From positions 1-49,215 of the forward strand of contig JAEEYO010000055.1 in assembly GCA_016288205.1 (NCBI GenBank): a stretch of DNA of 49,215 bases. The letters are read 5' to 3'. Below the pieces are notes generated by a model. That model ran no database searches and was not told where the DNA came from. It worked only from the letters and a program-made list of their open reading frames with translations. Position 1 is the stretch's first letter; each line of letters starts with the position of its first letter. Positions 25,238-34,053 of the stretch are shown piece by piece. A program made the position numbers and the translations under genes. The DNA is from Treponema sp. (GTDB lineage Bacteria > Spirochaetota > Spirochaetia > Treponematales > Treponemataceae).

Positions 25238-26086
25238 ATGAAGTTGATAAAACTATTTGCACTTTGTACAGTCTTTATTCTCGCAGGTTCCCTTTCATTT
25301 GCCGAGGATCCGGAAACAGAGCAGTCCGTTGACGTTCAGGAATCATCAGAAGAAGACCTTAACCCAAAGACTGGATTTCCCAACATAACCGAAAAACCGT
25401 TCGTGGTATTTGACTACGGACTTTCCGCCGCATGGGTCACAAGAATCCAAAAGCAGACAGGAAGAAGCAACTTTGTTTTTGAGCACACACTGGCAGGACT
25501 CTACGTTACAATGGAGACAGTGAACATAAAGCCCTGTGACAGCATTCTCAGACTTGCCGCCTACTATCCGCTCGCATACACATTCAATGATGTTCCTCAG
25601 ATTGCAAAGCAGCCCATCCTCTACGCCGCGGATCTTGCATTCATGCCGCTTTTCCGTGCCGACATGTGGAATTACGTCAAAATCAATTTCGCGCCGGGAC
25701 TCCATGTATTCTATCAGCTCACCGATGACTGGCACTACATTCAGGCGGGACTGATTGGAATGGCGGGCGTGGAGCTTCCCATCGCAAAAAGATGGACAAT
25801 TCTCGCGAACGGACTTGCCTCATTTGACTATGCGAACCTGGGCTCAAACCGCGATATGTTCCCCATTGACTGGGCATGGACTTATCAGGTGTCGCTCGGT
25901 GTGCGCTACTCAAAGAAAAAGGAAAACAAATACTCATACATTGGAAGCAAGAAAAAAATTAAGGCTGAAAAACAGGAAGAGAAAAAAGAAGATGCGGAAG
26001 TCAGCGCAGATCAAACAGAAGCAACTGAGCCAACAGAGGCTGGAGAGTCAACAAAGACTTCAGAAGAGGCTTCTCCCTCTGAATGA
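25238..26086 (+). CDS. Exported beta-rich protein, probable outer-membrane barrel
   Basis: 282 residues. The signal peptide likely cleaves after Ala22 (SLSFA). A short acidic segment is followed by about 190 residues of alternating strands rich in aromatic residues (FVVFDYGLSAAWVTRIQ, LRLAAYYPLAYTF, VKINFAPGLHVFYQL), resembling a small 8-strand outer-membrane barrel. The last 50 residues are Lys/Glu/Thr-rich and disordered (KKENKYSYIGSKKKIKAEKQ onward). GAGG lies before ATG 25238. It ends the four-gene unit, nine bases after the small lipoprotein, and could give it an outer-membrane anchor. Confidence 0.75.
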   Translation: MKLIKLFALCTVFILAGSLSFAEDPETEQSVDVQESSEEDLNPKTGFPNITEKPFVVFDYGLSAAWVTRIQKQTGRSNFVFEHTLAGLYVTMETVNIKPCDSILRLAAYYPLAYTFNDVPQIAKQPILYAADLAFMPLFRADMWNYVKINFAPGLHVFYQLTDDWHYIQAGLIGMAGVELPIAKRWTILANGLASFDYANLGSNRDMFPIDWAWTYQVSLGVRYSKKKENKYSYIGSKKKIKAEKQEEKKEDAEVSADQTEATEPTEAGESTKTSEEASPSE

Positions 26087-26107
26087 TGACATTCTGCACT
26101 GGGAATT

Positions 26108-26584
26108 TTATTTTTTGTATTTTTCCTTTATCGCCTTGTCCACGATCGGTGGAACCATTCCGCTGATGTCTCCTCCGTAGCGTGCGAGTTCCTTTATGCT
26201 GCTTGAGCGAATCAGGAAATAACGCTGCTCCGTGGGAACAAAAAGCGTCTCCACCTGCTGATTCAATGAGCGGTTAATCAGTGAAAGATCAAACTCATAG
26301 GAAAAATCATTCGTGTTTCGGATTCCCCTGAGGAGAACCTTCGCGCCGACCTTCCTGCAATAGTCGCTGATCAGTGTGTTACAGACATGCACCGAGACAT
26401 TGCTGAAATCCTCCGTAAGCTCTGTAAGCATGGAAAGACGTTCCTCGGCGGAAAAAAGATATTTTTTGTCAGGATTCACGGCGACGACCACATCAATGTC
26501 ATCAAACAATCTGCTGCAACGCTCGATTATGTTCAGATGACCGAAAGTTGGCGGATCAAAAGACCCAGGAAAAACTGCAAGCAT
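26108..26584 (-). CDS. coaD: Phosphopantetheine adenylyltransferase
   Basis: Fourth step of CoA synthesis: 4'-phosphopantetheine plus ATP gives dephospho-Co[16 protein letters not shown] (6-20) holds the T/HxGH nucleotidyltransferase motif with His16, and [16 protein letters not shown] is the second ATP-binding motif (ISSTxVR class). Length 158 is standard. It begins three bases after sufS with GGGGGAG overlapping that gene's end, so it is the last gene of the suf transcript. It converges on the envelope operon with about 20 bases between. Confidence 0.97.
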   Translation of the reverse strand: MLAVFPGSFDPPTFGHLNIIERCSRLFDDIDVVVAVNPDKKYLFSAEERLSMLTELTEDFSNVSVHVCNTLISDYCRKVGAKVLLRGIRNTNDFSYEFDLSLINRSLNQQVETLFVPTEQRYFLIRSSSIKELARYGGDISGMVPPIVDKAIKEKYKK

Positions 26585-26587
26585 AAT

Positions 26588-27823
26588 TTACTCCCCCATT
26601 CCCATCCATTTACGCACCGACGCAAGTTTCTCCGCAAAAACGGCGATCTCATCCTCGGTGTTGTAGAAATAAAGACTTGCCCTCGCCGTACTTCCCACTC
26701 CAAGTTTTTCCATGAGAGGCTGAGCACAGTGATGTCCCGCACGGATCGCAATGTTCTCGCTGTCAAGCATGGAGGCAATGTCGTGTGGATGCGCGCCGTC
26801 CAAAGTGAAGGTAACGATTCCGCTGTGCTTCGAAGGATCCTCGTTTCCGATTATGTTCACATGCGGTATGTTCTTCATCGCCTGCATCAAAAGGGATGTG
26901 AGCCGCGTGTCATTTTCCTCAATCTTGTCCAATCCGATTGAATCAATGTAGTCGAAAGCCGCAGCAAGTCCCACGGCATCCGCAGCATTTACGGTCCCTG
27001 CCTCGAATTTGTGAGGAAGCTCGGCGTAGGTCGCACTCTCGCGTGTCACATATTCAATCATCTCACCGCCTCTTAAAAACGGTGGCATTTCCTCAAGCAG
27101 ATTTTTCTTTCCATATAAAACACCAATTCCCATAGGTCCGCAGAGTTTGTGTCCGCTCAACGCATAGAAATCAGCGTCCAGATCCTTTACATCAACGGCC
27201 GTATGTGGGGCACCCTGAGCACCGTCAATCACAGCGATGGCTCCCTTTCCCCCGCGACCATTTTTGTGTGCGAGACGGATCAAATCCTTTACCGGATTCA
27301 TAATTCCGAACACATTGCTCACGTGGGTAACGGCAAGCAGGACGGTCTTTGAGTTGATTTTCGCATACTCGCTTTCGGGAATCACTCCGTCAGATCCGCA
27401 CTCAAGAAAAACAAGGGACGCGCCTTTTGCCTTTGCGACCATCTGCCAGGGAAGAAGATTTGAATGATGCTCCATTGCGGAGACGACAATCTCATCGCCC
27501 TCCCTCACATTTTCCATGGCCCATGTGTATGCCACAAGGTTCAGACTTTCTGTTGCGTTGCGTGTAAAAATCACCTCGCTGCTTTCCGCGTTAAGATGTC
27601 TGGCAACCCGCTCCCTTGCCTGCTCATACATATCCGTAGCCTTTACCGAAAGACCATAGAGTCCCCTCAAGGGATTGGCATTTGCGGCGCTGTAAAAATT
27701 TGCTACTGCATCAAGAACAGACTGAGGTCGCTGTGAAGTGGCTGCATTGTCAAAGTAAATGAGTCCACGGTATTCTTCCCGGGAAAAAATCGGAAAGTCC
27801 TTGCGGGTGTCAGACAAATTCAT
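26588..27823 (-). CDS. sufS: SufS-type cysteine desulfurase
   Basis: PLP enzyme that removes sulfur from cysteine for Fe-S cluster assembly. YFDNAATSQRP is near the start; ALSGHKLCGPMGIG contains Schiff-base Lys226; RAGHHCAQP contains catalytic Cys366 on the short loop of group II enzymes. Length 411. GGAGG precedes ATG 27823, which overlaps the sufD stop (TAATG). No SufE or SufU sulfur acceptor is in this cluster. Confidence 0.96.
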   Translation of the reverse strand: MNLSDTRKDFPIFSREEYRGLIYFDNAATSQRPQSVLDAVANFYSAANANPLRGLYGLSVKATDMYEQARERVARHLNAESSEVIFTRNATESLNLVAYTWAMENVREGDEIVVSAMEHHSNLLPWQMVAKAKGASLVFLECGSDGVIPESEYAKINSKTVLLAVTHVSNVFGIMNPVKDLIRLAHKNGRGGKGAIAVIDGAQGAPHTAVDVKDLDADFYALSGHKLCGPMGIGVLYGKKNLLEEMPPFLRGGEMIEYVTRESATYAELPHKFEAGTVNAADAVGLAAAFDYIDSIGLDKIEENDTRLTSLLMQAMKNIPHVNIIGNEDPSKHSGIVTFTLDGAHPHDIASMLDSENIAIRAGHHCAQPLMEKLGVGSTARASLYFYNTEDEIAVFAEKLASVRKWMGMGE

Positions 27824-28914
27824 TAGAGATTTTCCTCCAGATAATCCTGTACTTTCTTTACGACATCCTCATCGGGAATGAAGCGCGCAACGGCGTTGAT
27901 TTTGCTCTTAATCATCATGGAGCGTGCGGTCATCTCATCAATTCCGCGTGTCTCCAAGTAAAGGAGCTCATCTTCACCAAGCCGTCCGATGGTTCCTCCG
28001 TGGCGGCCTTCCACATCCTCTTCATCGCAAAGGATTACGGGCATGGATTTATTTACGACCTTGGGACTTAAAAGCAGCACGTTTTCCTGCTCGTCGCCCT
28101 TGGCATCTTTCGCATCCCGCTCAAAATCAATGGAACCGCGCCATGCTTTCTTCGCATTGTCCATGAGAACTCCGTTGAAGAAAGAGAAACTGTCGGATTC
28201 CCGTCCGCTCTGGTGCGCCACATAGTTTATGTCCAGCTGACTGTCGCCCTGAACCGCATATCCGCCCTGAACATTGCAGGATGATTTGTATCCGTAAAGA
28301 TTGTGATACGAGCCGCTGAAAGTCTCCTTTCCTCCAAGCTCAATCTGAATCAAATCCACACGGCCGCTGTCCGAGACCATTGAGCCGATTCCGTTGTAAT
28401 GCACGATTCCTTTTCCCAGGATGTTCACCGTAACGATGTGCACCACGGCATTTTCAGCACAGTGCACGCGGATTCTGTTTCCAAACACACCACAGGCATT
28501 CATGTCGCTGGTGTACTCAAAGATAAAGGTGGACTCGCTTCCGTTTTCCGCAACAATTACGGTGTCGGCTGCGGTAAAAGTTCCGTTTTCGGGGATGTAT
28601 GAAATCTTCACGGGAAGAAGGCATTTTTTGTTCGCTTCCACCGTAAACTCATTTACAGGAATCGAGTTGGACTCAATCATGCCGTCAATGTCGGAGTCGA
28701 ATTTTTTTCCGAGCTGGGTCTCAACATGCAGATTGTTTCCATAGACTTCCGAAAGACGCTTTTTCTGAATCACGATGCAGTTTGGAAGAGAGGAAATCTT
28801 TGCCTCCGCCCCCGAGTCAACCGTGCCCTCGAAGTGTCCGTGATTTATATGCAGGTGATGCCATGTAATAGAAGGAAAATGGTTCACATCCGCAGAAAGT
28901 TTTGTACTAGCCAT
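27823..28914 (-). CDS. sufD: SufD Fe-S assembly scaffold subunit
   Basis: 363-residue SufB/SufD-fold protein. The C-terminal block holds the conserved GxTIGRLGEDELLYLETRG and the VRRSM-like TARSMMIK; the N-terminus is divergent, which with gene order marks it as SufD. It forms SufBC2D with its neighbours. AAGGAA precedes ATG 28914, directly abutting the sufB stop. Confidence 0.93.
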   Translation of the reverse strand: MASTKLSADVNHFPSITWHHLHINHGHFEGTVDSGAEAKISSLPNCIVIQKKRLSEVYGNNLHVETQLGKKFDSDIDGMIESNSIPVNEFTVEANKKCLLPVKISYIPENGTFTAADTVIVAENGSESTFIFEYTSDMNACGVFGNRIRVHCAENAVVHIVTVNILGKGIVHYNGIGSMVSDSGRVDLIQIELGGKETFSGSYHNLYGYKSSCNVQGGYAVQGDSQLDINYVAHQSGRESDSFSFFNGVLMDNAKKAWRGSIDFERDAKDAKGDEQENVLLLSPKVVNKSMPVILCDEEDVEGRHGGTIGRLGEDELLYLETRGIDEMTARSMMIKSKINAVARFIPDEDVVKKVQDYLEENL

Positions 28915-30327
28915 TTACAGAGTTCCTTTCATCTCAAGTTTGATGAGGTTGTTCATTTCAACCGCATATTCAAGCGGGAGTTCCTTTCGCACTGGATTCG
29001 CAAATCCCGAGACAATCAAAGCGCGGGCCTCGTCCTCACTGATTCCACGGCTCATAAGATAGAAGATTGCCTTGTTGGAAATGCGTCCGATTTTCGCCTC
29101 GTGTCCAACATCACAGTCATCGGTCATTATGTTCATGGCTGGAATGGTGTCGGAGTTGCTTTCGGAATCAAGCATGAGGGAGTCGCAGTTTACGGAAACC
29201 TTCGCATGTTTCGCGCCCTCATTCACCACGATGGAGCTTCGGTAGGTGTTCTGCCCGCCGGATTTTGAGATGGACTTTGAGTTGATTACGCTGGACGTGT
29301 ATTTTCCGATGTGAATCATCTTCGCGCCCGTGTCCAAATCCTGTCCCTTTCCGCTGAAAGTGATTCCTGTAAACTCGCAGAGCGAATGGTCTCCCTTGAG
29401 GATTGTGGTGGGATAGAGATATGAGACATGGCTGCCGAAAGATCCGCTCACCCATTCCATCTTGCCGTTTTCCTCGACAATTGCACGCTTTGAGTTCAAG
29501 TTGTACATATTCTTGGACCAGTTTTCAATCGTGCTGTAACGGAGATGGGCATTTTTCTTTACGACAAGCTCAACACATCCCGCGTGAAGATTCGCCACGT
29601 TATATTTTGGAGCCGAACATCCCTCAATGAAATGTACGTCCGCCCCCTCATCCACAATAATCAGAGTATGCTCGAATTGTCCCGCACCCGCCGCATTAAG
29701 ACGGAAATAGGACTGCAATGGAACTGAAACCTTTACGCCCTTGGGAACATATACGAAACTTCCTCCGCTCCATACAGCACCATGCAATGCCGCAAATTTG
29801 TGGTCGTTCGGTGGGATGACTTTCATAAAATATTCTTTTACCATGTCGCCCCACTCACCATGCACGGCACTCTCCATGTCGGTGTAGATTACGCCCTGCT
29901 TAGCGACCTCGTCTTTCACATTATGATAGACTACCTCGCTGTCATACTGCGCACCCACACCCGCAAGACTCTTTCTTTCTGCCTCGGGGATTCCAAGTTT
30001 TTCAAAAGTGTCCTTTATGTCCTGAGGCACATCCTCCCATTTCGCGGCCATCTCTGTCTTTGGCTTGACGTAATGCACGATGTTCTGCACGTCCAGATCA
30101 TGAATGTCCGGGCCCCAGTCAGGCTCCTTCATCTGATTGAAAATCTTGAGCGACTTCAAGCGGAGTTCCCTAACCCACTCAGGGTCATTTTTTTCCTCGC
30201 TGATTCTAAGGACGACTTCCTCATCAAGTCCCTTGCGAACTTTGTAAAAATCGTTGTCGTTCTCATCATAGCGGAAATCGTAAAGGGACTGATTTATGTC
30301 GGCAACTTGTGTTTTTTCTTCTGCCAT
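28915..30327 (-). CDS. sufB: SufB Fe-S assembly scaffold subunit
   Basis: 470 residues, the usual SufB length. Landmarks: VYVPKGVKVSVPLQSYFRLN, HFIEGCSAPKYNVANLHAGC, then RSSIVVNEGAKHAKVSVNCD and DDCDVGHEAKIGRIS near the end. Builds the nascent Fe-S cluster with SufC and SufD. Its ATG overlaps the sufC stop (TGATG), with GGAGG ten bases upstream inside sufC. Confidence 0.97.
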   Translation of the reverse strand: MAEEKTQVADINQSLYDFRYDENDNDFYKVRKGLDEEVVLRISEEKNDPEWVRELRLKSLKIFNQMKEPDWGPDIHDLDVQNIVHYVKPKTEMAAKWEDVPQDIKDTFEKLGIPEAERKSLAGVGAQYDSEVVYHNVKDEVAKQGVIYTDMESAVHGEWGDMVKEYFMKVIPPNDHKFAALHGAVWSGGSFVYVPKGVKVSVPLQSYFRLNAAGAGQFEHTLIIVDEGADVHFIEGCSAPKYNVANLHAGCVELVVKKNAHLRYSTIENWSKNMYNLNSKRAIVEENGKMEWVSGSFGSHVSYLYPTTILKGDHSLCEFTGITFSGKGQDLDTGAKMIHIGKYTSSVINSKSISKSGGQNTYRSSIVVNEGAKHAKVSVNCDSLMLDSESNSDTIPAMNIMTDDCDVGHEAKIGRISNKAIFYLMSRGISEDEARALIVSGFANPVRKELPLEYAVEMNNLIKLEMKGTL

Positions 30328-31166
30328 CAGACCATGCCTCCAATCTCCGCCGTCTTTACGGATTCCATCGCCGCCTTTGCCGCAGCCGCAAGTCTTTCCT
30401 TGCGCTCAAGTTCCTTTATTTCATCCGGGATAAATGGGTCGAATCCTTTTTCGTTAATCTCTTCAATCAAGGAAGCGTCACCCTCTTTTACAATGCGACC
30501 ACGAACCATGATGTGAGTTCTGTCCACCTTGAGGCTTTCCAAAATCCTTGTTGAGTGAGTGATAATCAAAAGCGCGCCGCCCACTTTTTTCTGGAACTCC
30601 TCAACTCCCTTGCTCACGGTCCTTACCGCGTCAACGTCGAGACCGGAATCTGTCTCATCAAGAATCGCGAACTTGGGCTTGAGCATGAGAAGCTGGAGGA
30701 TTTCGGATTTTTTCTTTTCACCGCCGGAAAATCCCACGTTAAGATCACGCTCGGCATAGGCATGGTTCATGTTGAGAACGTCCATAGCCGCCTCAAGTTC
30801 CTTTTTAAATGCCATGAGCTTGATTCTTTCGCCCGTCACCTGCTGCATGCTTGTGCGGATAAAAGACTCCAAACTGATTCCTGGAACCTCAAGCGGGTCC
30901 TGAAATGAAAGGAACATACCGGCCTTTGCCCTTTTGTCGGTGTCCTCCTCGTTGATTTCCTTGCCGTCAAACAAGATTTTTCCCGAAGTAAGCTCATACT
31001 CAGGATTTCCCATCAGGACATTTCCGAGGGTTGACTTTCCGGCACCATTAGGCCCCATGAGAACGTGAATTTCACCTGGCTTAATATTGAAGGAAATATT
31101 CTGCAGAATAGCTTTTTCCCCAACTGCAGCACTAATGTTTTGAATTTCAAGCAGATTTTCTGCCAT
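30327..31166 (-). CDS. sufC: SufC ATPase
   Basis: 279-residue soluble ABC-type ATPase of the SUF complex. Walker A MGPNGAGKST (37-46), signature FSGGEKKKSEILQL and Walker B FAILDETDSGLD are typical of SufC. It is about 25 residues longer at the C-terminus than many SufC, with a Lys/Ala-rich tail. GGGAG is eight bases before ATG 31166. First gene of sufC-sufB-sufD-sufS-coaD. Confidence 0.97.
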   Translation of the reverse strand: MAENLLEIQNISAAVGEKAILQNISFNIKPGEIHVLMGPNGAGKSTLGNVLMGNPEYELTSGKILFDGKEINEEDTDKRAKAGMFLSFQDPLEVPGISLESFIRTSMQQVTGERIKLMAFKKELEAAMDVLNMNHAYAERDLNVGFSGGEKKKSEILQLLMLKPKFAILDETDSGLDVDAVRTVSKGVEEFQKKVGGALLIITHSTRILESLKVDRTHIMVRGRIVKEGDASLIEEINEKGFDPFIPDEIKELERKERLAAAAKAAMESVKTAEIGGMV

Positions 31167-31271
31167 AATGTACTCCCAACCGGCTGATTCTAAAAAAAGA
31201 ACGCCTGTTATTTGATTTTTCCGCCGGATCCAGCCACGATTCTCCTGATAGAGCGGTAATAGTTATTGATT

Positions 31272-31291
31272 CTGGATGATATTACATCCAG
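31272..31291. promoter_or_regulatory. Perfect dyad at the predicted suf transcription start
   Basis: CTGGATG (31272-31278) and CATCCAG (31285-31291) with six bases between. It begins four bases downstream of the suf -10 box, so it covers about +1 to +15. This is the position expected for a repressor such as an Rrf2/IscR-type regulator; the regulator itself is not in the window. Confidence 0.55.
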
Positions 31292-31295
31292 TTAT

Positions 31296-31325
31296 AGTAT
31301 AGCAATTATTGAGTATCTTCGGCAA
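31296..31325 (-). promoter_or_regulatory. suf operon promoter
   Basis: Minus strand TTGCCG (31325-31320), 18 bp spacer, TATACT (31301-31296). The leader would be about 120 bases. Confidence 0.65.
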
Positions 31326-31337
31326 GAGATATTGGAA

Positions 31338-31383
31338 AAAAATCCCCATAATTTTAGTAAGGATTGGGCTTCCGGGGATTTTT
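31338..31383. terminator. Terminator-like hairpin in the suf / ankyrin intergenic region
   Basis: AAAAATCCCC (31338-31347) pairs perfectly with GGGGATTTTT (31374-31383) around a 26-base loop. Lying between divergent promoters, it ends no known gene on either strand; it might insulate the two units or end a short RNA. Confidence 0.4.
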
Positions 31384-31388
31384 CACCA

Positions 31389-31420
31389 TCCATCTTTCCA
31401 CCCTCCGTTTTCCACTTTCA
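31389..31420 (-). repeat. Dispersed polypurine repeat, copy 1
   Basis: This stretch (CCATCTTTCCACCCTCCG, then TTTTCCACTTTC) matches, in inverse orientation, bases 37344-37373 at the end of rlmN, with three mismatches in about 30. The purine strand consists of GGAAAG/GTGGAAAG units. Confidence 0.6.
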
Positions 31421-31435
31421 TCTTTTCGCTTTCCC

Positions 31436-31464
31436 TTGACGATATTCCATATAAGCCTTATAAT
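31436..31464 (+). promoter_or_regulatory. Promoter abutting the ankyrin gene start codon
   Basis: TTGACG (31436-31441), 17 bp spacer, perfect TATAAT (31459-31464). Six bases separate the -10 from ATG 31471, so the A of ATG is at the expected +1. Confidence 0.8.
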
Positions 31465-31470
31465 TTTAGT

Positions 31471-34011
31471 ATGAAAGAGTTTCCGCGTCTTAGAAAAACA
31501 ATTCATTTACTCACCCTGCTTTTATGCGTCTTCACGCAGTCCATTTTTGCAAAGACTGTGGAGGACAATACTGATTATTACAAACTCGCGGAAAGTGGAA
31601 GTGTCGCTGAAATCACCCAGGCATTCAAAAGACGGCCCGATCTTAAATCCCTGCGCTTCGGACTTTACGATGAGACTTTCCTGATGCTCGCCCTGCGAAA
31701 TGACCGTGATTTGGACGTAATTAAAACGATTATAAAGGGAGAATGCTCGGTAAACGACACGACAAGCGACAAAAGGACGGTTTTCATGTACGCCGCCCAG
31801 TATTCAAGCAATCCGGAAATCCTTGACTATCTCATAAAGAGCGGAACCCTTTTCAACATTGGCACCAAGGGTCGCGTGCAGAAGATTGACGACCACGGAA
31901 TGACGGCCTATGATTATGCCGCGAAAAATCCGAACTCCGGGGTAGTCGATGTCCTGAAAAAATATGCGGAGGATGCGACCGAGCAAAAAAAGGACAAGGC
32001 GAACAAGGACAAACAGGTGGAAGGAAGCATCAACGAGGAGCACGGCGGTTCAGCAAAAATTAAGCTTGGTGACGGCAAACGCCGTGAAGATAAAACAAAG
32101 AATGAGCCTCAGAATGAAGAGCCTGCGCCAGCGGAGACAGAGCCACAGACTCCTCAGGAAAATCCTGCCCCCCAGGAAGAGGAGGATCCCTATGCTTGGT
32201 TTGAAGAGCTTGAGGCCGAGAATGATTCCAACAACACAAATGAAAAGCCTCAGGAAGAGCCGGAAGATGAGCCCGAGCCCGAGCCACAGATTGAGCCCGA
32301 ACCAGATGCCGACATTGAAGCTGAGGAAGAAGAACCTGAGCCAGAAATAGAATCAGAACCAGAAAATGAGCCGGAACCGGAAATCGAACCTGAGCCTGAG
32401 CCTCAGAATGAACCCGAGCCACAGATTGAGTCGGAGCCAGAAATTGAACCGGAACCGCAGGTTGAACCCGAACCTCAAACCGAGCCGGAACCCGAACCAC
32501 AGGTTGAACCAGAGCCCGAGCCGGAACCGGAAATTGAACCCGAAATTGAGTCAGAACCACAAATCGAATCAGAGCCGGAAAAGGAACCTGAGCCGAAAAG
32601 TGAGCCTAAACCTCAGATTGAACCGAAGAGTGAGCCTCAAACCGAACCCAAGCAGGAATCCCCTGTTCCAGTAGAGGACATCAAGGAGCCTGAAGTTCTT
32701 GAAGAGCCGGAAGTCAAGGATTCGCCGGTGCCGACTGTTGTTGAAAAAGAGATTATCATAATAAAGGAAGTGCCGGTAATCCAGAAGGAAGCTGAGGAAA
32801 TCAAGGAACCTGAAATAAATGAGCCGGAGACAAAGGAGCCCGAACTCAAGGAACCCGAGGACATTGAAGAGCCCGACATAATTGATTTTGAGGAGCCTGA
32901 AGTCAAAGAGGAAAAAGCGGCACCCGAGCCACAGGAAGAGACGGAACAAGAAAAGGAGCAGGAGGTCATAGAGGAAAAGCCTGTCGAGCCGGAGCCCAAA
33001 GATGAGCCGCAAATAGAAGTTGAGGACCTCAAGGAACCGGAAGATTTTGAAGAGCCGGATATAATTGACTTTGAGGAACCGGAGCCGGAGCCTGAAAAAG
33101 AAATTCCACCCCAGCAGCCGGAAGCCGTTGAGCCAGAGGAAGCGAACGAACCGGAAATGTCGGTCGAACCTGATGTCATAGAAGAACAGACTCCAAAGAC
33201 CGTTGAGCAAGAAATTCCCGCCCCAACAAAAGAGCCAGAGAAAACTGTTGCCCAAACACCCGTCACAAAAGCGCCGGAGGAAACAAAACAGGACAGCAGG
33301 CCCTATCTCTACGATTATGCGGTAAATGAAGTTCCGAAAGACGAAGAAGAGAGCGCGGATGACGGATTTGTAAAAACATCAATCTCCGATCCCGATCAGG
33401 CGGATGAGCGCGGAGTCACATTGCTTATGAAAGCTGCGAAAGCCGGAAATGACTGGGATGTGAAAAATCTTCTATTAAATGGTGCCGATGTAAGCAAGAG
33501 GGATTGTGACGGATGGACAGCCCTGATGTATGCGGTCCGCTACCAGAACAATTTGCAGATTGTAAAGACACTGATTGATCATGGGGCGCACACAAGAGTC
33601 CGCAACAAATATAACAGCACTCCTCTGCTGATGGCCGCGGAACACAGCTTGAACCCGGAAATTCTGGCATTGCTTTTGGAGAACCGGTCAAGCACGGAGG
33701 ACGAGGTTTTCAGGGCATTCATGCTCACCCTCTCCAGCACAAGCGGCTCCATGAGGATAAGGGAGGCAAAAATCAGGCTCTTCCTTGAGGACATGGCGAT
33801 TCCAGTAAATCACACATGGCAGGGCACGACTCCGCTCATATATGCGGCTCAACATGCAAGCTCCACACAAATCATAAAGCTGCTGCTTGATTTTGGCGCC
33901 AAAACTTCCATAAGGGATGTGGCAGGAAAAACCGCATTCGACTACGCAAAGGAAAACAAGAGCCTTGCCCACGACGAAATCTATTGGTCGCTCAATGAGC
34001 CAGTACGATAA
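31471..34011 (+). CDS. Exported ankyrin - Glu/Pro-rich linker - ankyrin protein
   Basis: 846 residues. A Sec signal ([19 protein letters not shown]) is followed by about three ankyrin repeats (to about residue 170: [17 protein letters not shown], then [20 protein letters not shown]). A roughly 400-residue linker (about 205-605) is mostly Glu-Pro dipeptides. About five or six ankyrin repeats close the protein ([60 protein letters not shown]). Two linker units repeat the core [12 protein letters not shown] (32.86 and 33.05 kb). There is no ribosome site before ATG 31471; the promoter predicts a leaderless mRNA. It probably acts in the periplasm, the stiff linker separating two protein-binding ends. 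Partners unknown. Confidence 0.85.
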   Translation: MKEFPRLRKTIHLLTLLLCVFTQSIFAKTVEDNTDYYKLAESGSVAEITQAFKRRPDLKSLRFGLYDETFLMLALRNDRDLDVIKTIIKGECSVNDTTSDKRTVFMYAAQYSSNPEILDYLIKSGTLFNIGTKGRVQKIDDHGMTAYDYAAKNPNSGVVDVLKKYAEDATEQKKDKANKDKQVEGSINEEHGGSAKIKLGDGKRREDKTKNEPQNEEPAPAETEPQTPQENPAPQEEEDPYAWFEELEAENDSNNTNEKPQEEPEDEPEPEPQIEPEPDADIEAEEEEPEPEIESEPENEPEPEIEPEPEPQNEPEPQIESEPEIEPEPQVEPEPQTEPEPEPQVEPEPEPEPEIEPEIESEPQIESEPEKEPEPKSEPKPQIEPKSEPQTEPKQESPVPVEDIKEPEVLEEPEVKDSPVPTVVEKEIIIIKEVPVIQKEAEEIKEPEINEPETKEPELKEPEDIEEPDIIDFEEPEVKEEKAAPEPQEETEQEKEQEVIEEKPVEPEPKDEPQIEVEDLKEPEDFEEPDIIDFEEPEPEPEKEIPPQQPEAVEPEEANEPEMSVEPDVIEEQTPKTVEQEIPAPTKEPEKTVAQTPVTKAPEETKQDSRPYLYDYAVNEVPKDEEESADDGFVKTSISDPDQADERGVTLLMKAAKAGNDWDVKNLLLNGADVSKRDCDGWTALMYAVRYQNNLQIVKTLIDHGAHTRVRNKYNSTPLLMAAEHSLNPEILALLLENRSSTEDEVFRAFMLTLSSTSGSMRIREAKIRLFLEDMAIPVNHTWQGTTPLIYAAQHASSTQIIKLLLDFGAKTSIRDVAGKTAFDYAKENKSLAHDEIYWSLNEPVR

Positions 34012-34053
34012 CGTTTTTTCAAACAGGCAGGCAAAAAAAATGAGGGGATTAAA

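Noticed and set aside
32270..33120. CRISPR-like or minisatellite array in the EP region
   Set aside because: It is an irregular in-frame Glu/Pro codon repeat without constant repeat length or unique spacers.
32569..33266. Two long minus-strand frames opposite the ankyrin-EP gene (one Leu/Phe/Arg-rich, one Ser/Gly/Thr-rich)
   Set aside because: They are mirror readings of the repetitive Glu-Pro linker codons. They lack ribosome sites and any domain, and the plus-strand frame has a signal peptide and ankyrin repeats.
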